Of a stretch of 64,000 nucleotides of DNA, positions 52,350 through 62,639 are shown piece by piece. A model generated the notes under the pieces. The model was not told where the DNA came from. It did not search any database and saw nothing but the letters and a program-made list of their open reading frames with translations. Made by a program: the position numbers and the translations under genes. This DNA is from Ctena decussata (Eukaryota; Mollusca; Bivalvia; Lucinida; Lucinidae): assembly GCA_963989385.1 (NCBI GenBank), contig OZ022498.1, forward strand, positions 103,711,298-103,775,297, in the 5' to 3' direction. Position 1 is the stretch's first letter, and each line of letters begins with the position of its first letter.

Positions 52350-53644
52350 GTTTTCATCAAGGTTGGGCGGTCGAAACCACCCCTGGTTTTAACCAGTGGT
52401 TTTAACCGGTTATAACCGCCCTGGTCAATACTCCCCAAAGTGGTCAATACTGGTCAATACTAGTCAGAATGGTCGATTGGAAATTTTAAGTGGTTCTTTG
52501 TGTTTTAATGGTGGACTGATATATTTGGTCCGGTTTTAATATGTTCTATATATTGAAAAAAGAAAAAAAATGAACTGTTTTGTCCCTGCCAAGGGTACTC
52601 ATCATGTGTGATTTCAGGATCAAGACCTTAGCACTGACTTCTGCATTACAGTCCAGGCACTTTTTCATCATCAAGGGCAGAATAGAAGTTCCATATAGAG
52701 TCTTTGGGCTTCATTTTGACACTATTATGACACTTTGATTAACTTTAATTAACAACTTCACTGATAACAGCAGATAACAGAATGGCCACTCTTTCACACA
52801 TCTAAATAAACACAGGTGTCACAAAATTACCCTGTGCATTTTAAGCCCAGTGATTGGATAATTCTTGTAAACTGGACACACCTTCTTCAGTTTGAGAGAC
52901 AGGCCCAGTATTTTGACAGTTTTGTTTGTTCTGGGGGCAGTTAAAGTTAGAATTACACCTAGTGTTTTCATTACAATTTTCACACTTTTGTCTTCTTATG
53001 TAAGAAGCCAGACCTATTTGCATTTTAGCTAATAGAGCCTCACTAATTTGAACAAGATGATCTCTTTGAAGTAAATGTTTCATTTTTTATTGTACTTTCA
53101 TTCAGTTAACTGCTTGAGTTAAATTAGTTACAGAGCTAAATATTTTTAATGAATATGAAAAAGCTACTTTTAAAATTTATTAATTTTTATTACTTGCATT
53201 TGCTTTCCTTTTTATTTTTTATTAGTGTTTACAGAAAATAAGTTAGAGGTCTCTAGTCTGAACTGAAAGTTGGGTGGTAATGATTCAGTGTGATTGAGAC
53301 TGAAGATCTGAAACTATTAACTTTCAGATTTTGTATGTTTTACAGCCTCTTAAATACAGTTCTAGGCAACAACAACTCATAAAACACATTTTCAATTAAG
53401 CCTGTATTATCTTGTATTGAAACTATTTTAACTCTGTTTATAGACTCCAGTAAAAACGGGAAACTCTGTTTATAGACTCCAGTAAAAACAGGATAACAAA
53501 TGCTAAGTATCTTCAACTGACCATGGTTATTTCAATCAACCAATCGACCACCAATCGACCAGTAATAACCGGTTATAACCAGTAATGACCACCGGTCTGG
53601 TCAATACTCATATTGACCGGTCATTTGCCAACCTTGGTTTTCAT
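52350..53644. mobile_element. Non-autonomous hAT element with 8-bp target duplication
   Basis: The termini CAAGGTTGG (52358) and CCAACCTTG (to 53636) are inverted. Directly outside both lies GTTTTCAT (52350-52357, 53637-53644), an exact 8-bp target duplication. Eight bases plus CA-starting short TIRs indicate the hAT superfamily. Subterminal regions are full of 'ggtcaatac', 'accagt' and 'taaccggttataacc' motifs in both orientations, typical of transposase-binding sites. The 1.28-kb body has no transposase. An 80-codon minus-strand frame at 52841-53083, rich in Cys and Asn, has no known motif. Confidence 0.88.
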
Positions 53645-53732
53645 ATGGATTACATATTATGAGTCAGTGAAATCGGAAAACCAGAATTTGTTTATTTCCT
53701 GCCTAAAAAACACCAGAAAAAGGCAATTATTT

Positions 53733-54040
53733 ATAAAATTAAACGAGACTTACCTGTAAGGTGAAGTTTGATTATAATTCTGTTGGAACCGATCCACTGA
53801 GAGTCATAGGAGTGAACACGTGACCAACGCGTCCCCAGAACTTCAGACTTCAGAGGGAAATATTCAGGATCATGGAAACCGAAACACAAAAGGGAGGGCC
53901 CAAAAAAGGGAGGGCCTATGACTCTCAGTGGATCGGTTCCAACAGAATTATAATCAAACTTCACCTTACAGGTAAGAATCGTTTAATTTTATAATTCTAT
54001 TGGAACCGATCCACCAATGAGAGTCCTAGGAGTTTTTAGA
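53733..54040. repeat. Inverted repeat with 78-bp arms plus a third partial copy
   Basis: Arms at 53733-53810 and 53915-53993 are near-perfect complements; both contain acttcaccttacaggtaag in one or the other direction. The spacer is 104 bp. A third direct copy, shortened, follows at 53994-54035 (ttggaaccgatccacc). This may be a terminal region of a DIRS-type element, but no coding part adjoins it. Confidence 0.75.
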
Positions 54041-55091
54041 GACCATGATCCAGAATATTGCTTTAAAAACGCATATGTATAGAACAACAATAGATATTAA
54101 CTACTTAAGAGAGGCTGACTGTAAACATCGAGCATTGGCCCATGATAACGTGGAAAGTCGAAAATTACGGATTTGGCTCAAATTTTGGGAAATTAATATA
54201 TACCATGCTTGTTTCTTTTTCATAAGTTTTTAGAGGTCAACGTTCGGCCGTTTCCATGGTAACCAGGAATCCATTTTGAAAATATCAATATTGAGACATG
54301 TATGTAATATTTCCTCGATAAAAATCAAACAACAAATATTTTCCCATTCCTATTTGCTTGTATAGTTTGAAAATACATACGTATGTAATGAGATAACATG
54401 ATATGAATGTTTTCTGTCCCTTATTATCAATGGGAGCGCTTTTACTGGAAAAAATCGACCCAATTTGGAGTGAAAAATTGGTGTTTTATTCGCCTGATAA
54501 CTAAAAATGGCAGTCGCATTTGACAATAAGGCAATATATGCATGATAGAGTAAGGTTTGAAGTTAAAGAAAGTCAAAAAATTAGGCGTAAACTCGCAAAA
54601 CTTTAAAAGTTATCCATCTTTGAAATGTGTCAATACTGTAAAATAGTAGGAAGGGAGATAACTCAAACTGGCATTATCTACCTCCCGTGGCGATTACAAA
54701 TCTGCGAACACTACAGATAGTATCCATGATCTTTAATAATAAAAGATAGTATCTTTGAAAGAATAAGATTACTGTCAACAATGCTCACCATTAACTTTTT
54801 TCTATCTATGAAATAGGTCCATTTACCAAGACTGCAGTTGCAGTTGTATTCGATACATTTGATGACAAGAGTTGTCCCGAGCAAAACGTCTGCAGAAATC
54901 ACGGAATAGAAGAACGGAGTAAAACCGTTTTATTTGCAGCAATATTTTTGCCTTAACTTTATTTTATGTTGAAATAAATAAATTTACTAATGTTTTTTTT
55001 AATTAATTGCTTCTGTGAAGCAGGTAATACTCAAGAAGAGGCATTTTTCAGGACAGAAAGTGGTGTAGACTAAGGCCTACAGCGCCTCCGA
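54041..55091. other. Spacer without recognisable gene
   Basis: AT-rich; nothing recognised. Confidence 0.35.
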
Positions 55092-55260
55092 GGGGGGGGG
55101 GGGGGGGGGGGGAAGGGGGGAAGGGATGAGTATGGAAAGCTGTGCAGTGGAGCCAAATTTGCGGTTGGAAACATTAATGCATCAAGCAGATCTCGAACTC
55201 CGAACCACTTGATCAGCAGGCCAGGCCTTAACCTACTGTACTACCCGGGGCTTTTAGAGT
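55092..55260 (-). mobile_element. G21 run next to a decayed tRNA-like SINE
   Basis: The G run at 55092-55112 precedes a minus-strand tRNA-like unit: ccccgggtagtacagtaggt as A-box region, GGTTCGGAGTTCGAGAT as B box. Related to the S4 family head. Confidence 0.6.
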
Positions 55261-55374
55261 AGCCAAGAAAGTCGTGTAATTTAGGTAATCCTGATAGGGG
55301 TGCCATCTTAAGTATACGAGTACTCATGAGTGATTTATTCATCCCATCTAATTTCATCGACTTTTCTGTAGTTT

Positions 55375-55530
55375 AGCGAGGGAAGCGCCTGCGTGCTAAG
55401 CTAGCAGTCCTTGCTCGAATCTCTTTTTTTCAATCACGGGGTGCCATTGCACACAGTCTTTAAAAATCACCCATGTCTTGTTGCATGACATAAGTACTGT
55501 TGAAAGGGCCATAAAACTACAAACCTATCA
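55375..55530 (+). mobile_element. tRNA-derived SINE, S4-like, degenerate
   Basis: B-box-like 'ccttgctcgaatctc', then the S4 3' phrases gccattgcacacagtcttta, 'gttgcatgacataagtactg' and aagggccataaaact. Confidence 0.6.
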
Positions 55531-57052
55531 TTAACTCTCTTCGTTTTCCAGTCTGCCATTTAAATGTTAATTTGTGGTGCCATAAAAATGTTTGAAATGT
55601 CCATTTTGTTATGAAATTATTATTGGTTGAGCGTGTGATTTTTCGGCTTGGTTCTTACAATTAGCTTTTCTTAACTCGATCCGGCTTCGCCGTCGAGATA
55701 TAAACTACGATTCGCGCTCAACACCATGTATACATCAGCGACAATTCACTGGTAAGAAAAAAAATTGTTCTTAATCGTGTAGTTCTATATCACGTATTTT
55801 TTCACATTTGTACACACTTTCTCTTCACAAAACGGTGATATTGCTATTGCATATACAGTGGGTGGGGTATCTAAGCAGCAACTTTAAATCTGTTTATTAG
55901 AAAAAAATGAAAACCATTAGAGATACGGACACCAAGTACTGAACTACATTAAAACCGTATCGATTCTACTGCAAATTAAGAGTTGTACATTAGTTACATG
56001 GGTTTAGGGTCGTTTTGAACTGATGTAACACATTTTTATGCATCGTAACCATAGAAACAATATCAAACACTACATTTCTACGCCGTTATTAGCAAAGATC
56101 GGATGAAAATGCGACTCTTTATTTGTTTAATAAGCAAATTCAAACTGAAAGTGTGGAAATTGGGTAAAGAAATCTAAAAAACTGTTGTTTCTGTAAAATT
56201 GAAAATGCGACAGGGACACCCTTTGCACGTGCATTTATTCTGTAGTCAGTGAAAGTTTACAACTAATTGCTTTTGCTATGTACCGTACTAATGTTGCTGT
56301 TTGAAGACATGTTAATGATATATTTAGGTCAGGCTGCCATTTTCAATAACCTCGATTTGAAACAGAGCTATTTTTACAAATTTTATTTTTTCTCCAACTA
56401 TATGTACTTCCAGTTGCCATGGTTTCAACAACGTGCAGTAGCCAGTGCTCTGAAGGTGCAGAGACTGACAATTACATTTAGTCCTTAACACCATACCAGT
56501 TAACTGTTTGATACTTGCTTCAGGACAGACACGATTTCCCTTTGAAATTCATGAAAATATGTAAAATTTGAGCGGCCTAAAAATGGTTGCCATGGCAACA
56601 GTAATTGCTTAGATATCTCGAGAACCGTTTGACATATTTCACTAATTTTTTCACTAATCTTCATCTTTCGTCGAGAGCTTTAAACCATGACATTTTTAGC
56701 AAAATACAAAATTTTGAGTTTCCATCCAATGCTCGGTCCTTACAGTCAGCTTCTCTTAAATTGTTGTATTCAGATATCTGAACTAATACTGAACTACTGA
56801 ATAAATCTCACATGTAAACATCATGAATATTCAATCATACTCATGTGAGAAAACACCAGCCAGATTCAAATACAATATTCTCAAAGAACCTATTTCAAAT
56901 TTTAAATCCTTTAACCAAACAAATGTTTTAAGCCATGCAAAGATCCTGAAGAAATACTTCATTCATACGCATGTCTTAAAACATTCATACTATGGTTAAA
57001 TCTAAACTGGAAATAGTTCAGAGTCCTAAAACGTGTCTCTAAAGGACTAGAT
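55531..57052. other. Spacer, perhaps including the DIRS 3' flank
   Basis: No gene recognised. The part next to 57052 may be the untranslated 3' end of the DIRS-type element, but I could not identify its terminal or internal complementary repeats. Confidence 0.4.
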
Positions 57053-58138
57053 CTATTGATCTAGAATAGCATGACTAAAACTTGAGTCATTAGAAATTGG
57101 TCTATTGTAAAACTTTCTAAAAGTACAGTCACGGGACCATCCCGCTGTCTTAATGACATTATCTATAGGAACTTTTGTAATTGCAGCACTTGTTGCCGCA
57201 CTTCTAGTACTGTGCGGTGTGAACACTGATAAATCTATTCCTGCTAATTTCAAACACAACTTAATCCATTTGGCTATAGTACTCTTTGATGCAAGATTAT
57301 AAGGTTTTTGTGAAATAATAAACAATTCTGACCCAGCTCTCAACATTTTGGTCTTGTTTAAATAGTGCTTGAGCATCCTCACTACACAAATATTCTTATT
57401 TTTAGGAAAAGACTCTAAATAGAGTTCCGCAATATGTTTTCCTGGCTTTGACTGTTTTAAAAGAGTCCCAACTCTAATTTTGATGTAGTTTTCAGATATC
57501 TCCATATTGTCAATTCTCAAAGCAAACAATGTTTGGCATCTCTGACCAGTTACAAGAATTAAAAGAGTTGCCAACGTCATGGACAACAATTTTAAAGTTA
57601 AACTTGCAGTGTCAAGACCACTTAAAAAATCCAACACAATTTTAACATCCCAAGTAAATAACGTTTTAGGCACTGAAGGCTTTAAATGAAATATGCCTTT
57701 CATAAACCGTTGAATTAATGGCTCAACCCCAATATTGTGTTTGTGAATAATAGAAAAAATAGATGACAGCATGCTTTTAGCAGTATTAATAGCACTATAT
57801 CCTAAACCGGACTCATGCAGTTCTGTGAGAAACGCTAGAATATCCCCTAAAGATGGATTAATTTTATCCACTTGTCGTTGTGAACAAAATTGCATCCATC
57901 TTTTGAGATACGACCCATACTGCTTGTAAGTCGTTGCTCTCCAGGACTGCATGATAATGGAAGTAGCTTGTTCTGATAGGCCTGCACTGATGAGGCATTT
58001 CCCGACAATTTGAAGGCTCCCATCCTCATTTTTGTCAATCTGTGTTGTATGTCCTTTGTTGGATGGTACAGCAGATTGTTTATTTTTGGGAGAATGTAGC
58101 TCTGACCACTGATCTGCTGCATCAGTTGAGGGAACCAT
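57053..58138 (-). CDS. DIRS-type tyrosine recombinase
   Basis: Recombinase that would integrate the circular cDNA of a DIRS-like retrotransposon; the active site is a tyrosine-recombinase set. It starts at ATG 58136-58138 and spans 361 residues. An N-terminal SAM-like core-binding region lies at about 50-135 (TYKQYGSYLKRWMQFC). The catalytic domain has R200 in VTGQRCQTLFALR, a candidate Lys around 231-234 (KPGK), H309 and R312 in TPHSTRSAATS, W334 in the last His/Trp position, and Y344 in FRKFYNRP. All are in place and no stop interrupts. It overlaps the end of the RT-RNase H frame (57847-58138) in a different frame, as is normal for DIRS elements. Confidence 0.88.
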   Translation of the reverse strand: MVPSTDAADQWSELHSPKNKQSAVPSNKGHTTQIDKNEDGSLQIVGKCLISAGLSEQATSIIMQSWRATTYKQYGSYLKRWMQFCSQRQVDKINPSLGDILAFLTELHESGLGYSAINTAKSMLSSIFSIIHKHNIGVEPLIQRFMKGIFHLKPSVPKTLFTWDVKIVLDFLSGLDTASLTLKLLSMTLATLLILVTGQRCQTLFALRIDNMEISENYIKIRVGTLLKQSKPGKHIAELYLESFPKNKNICVVRMLKHYLNKTKMLRAGSELFIISQKPYNLASKSTIAKWIKLCLKLAGIDLSVFTPHSTRSAATSAAITKVPIDNVIKTAGWSRDCTFRKFYNRPISNDSSFSHAILDQ

Positions 58139-58562
58139 GGCTGTGAAGGGAAAATGGGCGCCACCAGAATTATATTTGCTGCGTCTTCTCTCATCTTTTG
58201 TAACAGGTGTCCAATTACACTGAAAGGAGGAAATGCATACATTTGTAAACCATTATTCCAAGATAATGAAAATGCATTAACTGCGTAAGCACGAGTGTCT
58301 GGGACGTATGACACATGTTGTTCCAACTTAAAGTTTTTGGACGACGCAAACAGATCAATATGACATGTTCCCATTTTTTCCTGTATGATGTCAAATATCC
58401 GTGTATTCAGGGCCCATTCCATGTCATCATTAAGCTTTTTCCCCGCTCTAGATAATGCGTCTGCCCTTATATTTAAACTACCAGCAATTAGGAAAAAAAA
58501 CAGCCAAATGTTTCTTTCCTCACACCAGCACCATATATCTCTGGCCAATGAATTTAGGTTTT
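57847..58562 (-). CDS. DIRS-type RT-RNase H protein, C-terminal part (5'-truncated)
   Basis: This is the end of the polymerase protein of the same DIRS element. It starts inside RNase H and shows AGSLNIRADALSR, the RNase H end signature of this group. It continues with MEWALN, HIDLFASSKNFKLEQHVSY and PIFPSQPWFPQLMQ, and ends KMRMGAFKLSG plus a tail. The reverse transcriptase and the start of RNase H are missing. The frame runs without a stop into the adjoining hairpin of element H4 up to 58593, but those last codons come from H4, so I end the feature at the junction. The missing part does not reappear beyond H4. Confidence 0.82.
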
Positions 58563-59360
58563 TATGCCCCCGCCATTTAAAATGGGGGGGCATATAGTAT
58601 CACCCCTGTCCGTACGTACGTAGCGTACGTACGTAGCGTAGCGTACGTAGCGTACGTACGAAAAATGGTTTCCGTTCAATATCTTTTGAAAGCATTGGTG
58701 TATTGAATTCATATTTCATACACAGCTATATAATCATAAAATACAGGTCAAGTTCGATGTTGGGTAAAATCCGGCTATTATTGTGGGAGTTTTGGCCCTT
58801 TTTCGACTTCTGTTTCTATGAAAAAATGGTTTCCGTTCAATATCTTTTGAAAGCATCGGTATATTGAATTCATATTTTACACACAGCTATATAATCATAA
58901 AATACAGGTTAAGTTCGATGTTGGGTAAAATCCGTCAATTATTGTTGGAGTTATGGCCCTTTTTCGACTTCTGTTTCTATGAAGAAATGGTTTCCGTTCG
59001 ATATCTTCTGAAAGCATTGTTGTATTGAATTCATATTTTATACACAGGTATATAATCATAAAATACAGGTCAAGTTTGATGTTGGGCAAAATCCGTCAAT
59101 TATTGTGGGAGTTATGGCCCTTTTTCGACTTTATTTTGTATGAAAAAATGGTTTCCGTTCGATATCTTTTAAAAGCATTGGTGTATTGAATTCATATTTT
59201 ATACACAGGTATATAATCATGAAATACAGGTCAAGTTCGATGTTGGGCAAAATCCGTCAATTATTGTGGGAGTTATGACCCTTTTTCGACTTCATTTTGT
59301 ATGAAAAACTGGTTTCCGTTCATTATCTTTTGAAAGCATTGGTATATTGAATTCATAAGC
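58563..59360 (-). mobile_element. Tandem-core Helitron-like element, family H4, minus orientation
   Basis: It starts (on plus) with a hairpin tatgccccc...gggggggcata (58563-58593), followed by a cgtacgtacgtagcgtacg run (58610-58660). Between four and five units of about 162 bp follow ('atggtttccgttcaatatct', 'atacaggtcaagttcgatgt'). Hairpin plus run plus tandem core is the 3'-end arrangement of families H1-H3, read on the minus strand. The expected 5' end is not seen near 59360, so that end is truncated. Confidence 0.75.
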
Positions 59361-59664
59361 CAAGGAGCAGGGGCATGGGAAGGGTCATATATTTTGTTAG
59401 GCATCTGGGGGAGCAGGGAGGGGGTCATTTATTTTGTTCGGCATATGGGGGGGTGGGGGGCAGACGAATACTTCCAACAGTCCAACAGTGTCTTCATTTC
59501 AAAAACAAAAGTTAGTCTCTTGCCCCCTCACCACTGAATGTATTCAGAACAATTACAAAAAGAAAAAAACACATCTTTGCCCGCTTCATATCCAGAAAAA
59601 ATAGTCATCATAAAATTGTCTATAAAATCATTTCTATCTGTAAATTTAATGCCTGCATTTGTGG
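59361..59664. other. Spacer with local G-rich duplication
   Basis: 'gtcatatattttgttaggcat' and 'gtcatttattttgttcggca' repeat about 50 bp apart, each next to a G-rich stretch. No gene. Confidence 0.4.
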
Positions 59665-59850
59665 CATCAGTCATCGGAAACTGCTCGTGCATCCGCCCAG
59701 TCTTGTAAGAGTCTGAGCTAGCTTAGATTCTTAGATACCCTGTAAGCGCACAGCAAAGACTCTGATCGGACTGAGTGGCTGCCCAGGTTGATCTGAGCTT
59801 TTGTTGTGCACAAGTGCCACTTCGTTGGTTTTGTAGTGTCTTGTGTTTCT
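59665..59850. repeat. Palindromic dispersed element, family P1, copy 5
   Basis: Contains the P1 phrases 'gcatccgcccagtct', 'agctagct', 'cagcaaagactctgatcgga' and the right end cacttcgttggttttgtag. The left end is decayed. Confidence 0.6.
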
Positions 59851-59894
59851 AAGGTTTGACTGAGGTCAGTGTGACATAAAGTAGGAAATAAAGC

Positions 59895-60045
59895 CATTGT
59901 CGCGAGTGGATGGCTGGATGTCTTGCGATTGCCATTTTACGTCTTTTTTTTAACCGTATTTCAGTCATATCGGAACATTTCCGCCTTCAGCGGGGCTCGA
60001 ACCCAGGACCGCTAGATCAGAAGGTCATTATCGCGAGTGTGAAGC
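59895..60045 (-). mobile_element. tRNA-derived SINE, family S4
   Basis: B box CCTGGGTTCGAGCCCCGC (complement of 59989-60006). 3' phrases 'cgatatgactgaaatacggt' and 'aaagacgtaaaatgg', as at 51645-51825. Confidence 0.7.
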
Positions 60046-60667
60046 ATTTAAATCGTGGGAGGTTTTGTTTAATCATATTTTATTGCCTCAGAAACAAGCA
60101 ATGGGGTCGGGCTTCAAGTTCTCACAACATTAGTTACAGCCCTTCTGTTTAGCCTGGGAGGGAGGAGTGGGGTCATAGACTTTTTTTAACCTACTGGGGA
60201 GGGGAAGGGGGTGTCAGAAACAAACCTGGTTAGAGTGGGAGGGTCGCAAAAAATGTAAATCATATAAAATCTACCCGCCCCTCACACGCAGTCCCCCCTC
60301 CCCCCTCCACACACACCTGATAAAAATGACCACCCTTAAAATAATAATAATAAAAACGTGCAAGCATTAAACGATCAAACAAGATACTCATTTGCCCAAA
60401 CTGCCAAACTTTTCATTTTAAAGAGACTCAGTCTGCCAACAGCGGAGATTCGGACCGGCTACAAATCTACGCAGTCTGATCTGAGTCTTCTCTATTCGTG
60501 CATGCCACAAGGTAGGTTTTCATGTGACACAACTCGATGTTAACGAACTCTCGTAAAGAATAATAAATATGCTGATGTGCTTAATAAATACCAACTCAGC
60601 AAGGGTCTAATGAGGGCCCACACATCGTTTCTGTTGAAAAATATGACAAACCATCAGCTCTGTCACT
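60046..60667. other. Spacer without recognisable gene
   Basis: C-rich and A-rich low-complexity at 60270-60360; otherwise nothing recognised. Part of 60440-60540 faintly resembles a P1 right half. Confidence 0.3.
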
Positions 60668-60885
60668 CTATGTGGTAGCTTAGAGGTCATAATCTCGAGG
60701 TTGCAAGCTCAGCAGGAGCCCAGTAGCTCATCCCGGGCTCATGCCCCACTCCAAGCTGAAATCTTTCCCACCGTAAATGGTCCATTGCACACAGCCTTTC
60801 ATTTTCACAGATCAATCGTCCTGATATGACTGAAATACCGTTGAAAAGGACGTAAAATCGTAAGTCATCCATCCTGTTGTAAGTT
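60668..60885 (+). mobile_element. tRNA-derived SINE, family S4
   Basis: Head tatgtggtagcttagaggtc with a weak B box (cgaggttgcaagctc). The body then has 'ccattgcacacagcctttca' and the 3' phrases 'atatgactgaaataccgttg' and 'aaaggacgtaaaatcg'. Confidence 0.7.
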
Positions 60886-61009
60886 CAGCCCAGTTTGTGA
60901 TACTTGCGATGTTTTACCTCATTAACATAAGCACTTCCTCCAGCTTCCCAATAAACCGGGTCAGAGGTATATTTTTTACAAATACATGACTATAAAGCAT
61001 TATATAATG
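60886..61009. other. Spacer without recognisable feature
   Basis: Nothing recognised. Confidence 0.3.
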
Positions 61010-61191
61010 TACAGTAGAACTTCATTGGCTCGAACAGGCATGGGACCAGGAAAATTAGTTCCAGCCAAAGGGTAGTTCTAGCCATCCAGGGTTAGTTTCC
61101 ATATAAAGTGACCTCTAGGGACCAAGAAAAGAGTTCTAGCCAGGCAGGGTGAACGAGCCATCAGGGTTCGAGCCATGGAAGTTCTACTGTA
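61010..61191. mobile_element. CAGTAGAAC-type MITE with 26-bp TIRs
   Basis: Begins TACAGTAGAACTTCATTGGC and ends in the complement (gccatggaagttctactgta), with one or two mismatches over 26 bp. If the element starts at CAGTAG, TA flanks both sides, which fits the Tc1/mariner rule. A diverged, reversed copy lies at 2836-3002. Confidence 0.8.
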
Positions 61192-61315
61192 TTTTACAGT
61201 AAACAGCAAAATCCACATAAATCATTTTACCTGATAAACGCTACATCCGGTCTGCGACTCCATTCTCTATACATGTTCTGTCAAGGTTGCAGCGGTTGCT
61301 ATTCGGTGTGTAAGT

Positions 61316-61463
61316 CGGATATCGACCTTGTCCGAGGTGTTCATCCAGTGGAAAGACCTGCACGTGCGAATCGAAACACCTCCCGCGCTTCGCGCGGTCG
61401 GTGTCTCGATCCGCACGTGCAGGTCTTCCCACTGGATGAACACCTCGGACAAGGTTGATGTCC
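61316..61463. repeat. Long palindrome with GC-rich tip
   Basis: Arms of about 65 bp, each with cttgtccgaggtgttcatcc and cagtgg/ccactg, 'acctgcacgtgcg', nearly perfect. The tip is cccgcgcttcgcgcggt. Frames that appear open on both strands are a by-product. Confidence 0.85.
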
Positions 61464-61820
61464 TATACATATATTAAGTGCATTCAGAATTAACCTGTTG
61501 GCAACTGCAGTGTGTATACATAGTAGCAACCAGCCATCAGCGATACCTTTGGCAGCCAGTGTTGACGATTGCGAGGAGAAAATTCTTGATAGACTCAGCA
61601 GCCAGCGGTATTATTTCTAACTACTCGGCCCATTGGCTGCTGCTTTTCCATCATAACTTATGTGCACATTAACTTTTTGCTGACATTTGACAACTCAAGT
61701 TGTACTATTTTTACAACGAGAATGACCAATTCAAAACCGGGCAGCTAAATTGTGGAGGCAAAGCCGTATGTTTTATGAATGTACATAGCTCCCAATCAGG
61801 TGGGGTTTTGAGGATAATTC

Positions 61821-61952
61821 TATGATAATTTTCTTATTTCTCAACAAAACTATTCACTTTGTGACCTCTTATTAGAACTGTCTCAGTGAGAGGGTTCTAA
61901 TTAAGGGTCACAACATAAGTTTTTATTGAGAATTATGGAAAATTATCACAAA
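61821..61952. repeat. Palindrome A upstream of the SRP19 exon
   Basis: Arms begin gataattttcttatttctca and end tgagaattatggaaaattatc, meeting at a tgtctcagtgaga tip. Arms are about 55 bp with some mismatches. Confidence 0.75.
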
Positions 61953-61967
61953 CTTATCCATGTAAAA

Positions 61968-62355
61968 CATTGAATTAAATGACTTAGAATAATTATGTGT
62001 TTGAGAAAATCTAAAGTTACTATTGAAAGAATTTCAGTATGTAATAATTGTCATTGAAAAAGTTTGCCATGCTCTGATATAAATGACGTCATAAATCTGT
62101 TATCATAGCAACTAGAAGTCTGTATTTACGTCATAGTGACATCGTCAAGACAGCATTCTGCCAAGGCACTATGCACAGCAGTCAGTCATTCCATAGTTGC
62201 TATGGTAACATATTTATGACATCACTGGTATAGGAGCATGGCAAACAATATTTGCTATACTCCGCCAATTTTTCAATGACATTACATACTGAAATTCTTA
62301 AAATAGAACTTTCAGATTTTCTCAAACAAATAATCGTTCTAAAGTCATTTAATTC
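61968..62355. mobile_element. Palindrome B / MITE directly upstream of the SRP19 exon
   Basis: Left arm 61972-62130 (attaaatgactt, gtttgagaaaatct, aatttcagtatgtaat, catggcaaac-type phrases) and right arm 62180-62352 are inverted copies. Shared pieces include 'tttgccatgctc' / 'gagcatggcaaa' and 'agcaac' / 'gttgct'. It ends 37 bp before the exon. No ORF. Confidence 0.75.
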
Positions 62356-62392
62356 TCTTATCTGTAGCACTGAATGTATTTCTATTTAACAG

Positions 62393-62468
62393 GTGGATCT
62401 GTGTCTACCCAGCTTATATCAACAGCAAGAAAACTGTCAAAGAAGGTCGCAGAATCCCAAAAGATAAG
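62393..62468 (+). CDS. SRP19: SRP19 internal exon (signal recognition particle 19 kDa subunit)
   Basis: Host gene exon. The 76-bp open stretch lies between a 3' splice site (ttctatttaacag, AG at 62391-62392) and a 5' splice site (aag|gtaacc, GT at 62469-62470). It begins with one base completing a split codon and then encodes WICVYPAYINSKKTVKEGRR followed by IPKDK. This is the conserved N-terminal block of SRP19, a protein that binds the tips of SRP RNA helices 6 and 8 and helps assemble the particle. Vertebrate SRP19 has the same order (ICIYPAYLN, then KKT, then EGRRIP). The intron before is phase 2, the one after phase 0. I found neither the preceding short first exon nor the following exons, which presumably lie upstream and beyond 64000. 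Expression cannot be judged. Confidence 0.88.
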
Positions 62469-62639
62469 GTAACCACCAAAGATGCTCTGCCTTGTTCTCA
62501 GTCCACATGACACACATTTTTTCTTTGCTCAACTGTCAGTTTAAGTCCCACCATCAATAAAAGACAAACATTTTACGGAAATGATAGTTTTCTGCTACAT
62601 TGACATTTTTAAATATAGTTTGTGCTGATGATCAATTAC
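62469..62639 (+). other. Start of SRP19 intron
   Basis: Non-coding sequence after the 5' splice site; nothing recognised. Confidence 0.4.

Noticed and set aside
52841..53083. 80-codon Cys/Asn-rich minus frame as a gene
   Set aside because: Lies inside the hAT element with no recognisable domain; kept only as a note in that feature.
61267..61529. Overlapping frames on both strands
   Set aside because: Produced by the palindrome at 61316-61463.
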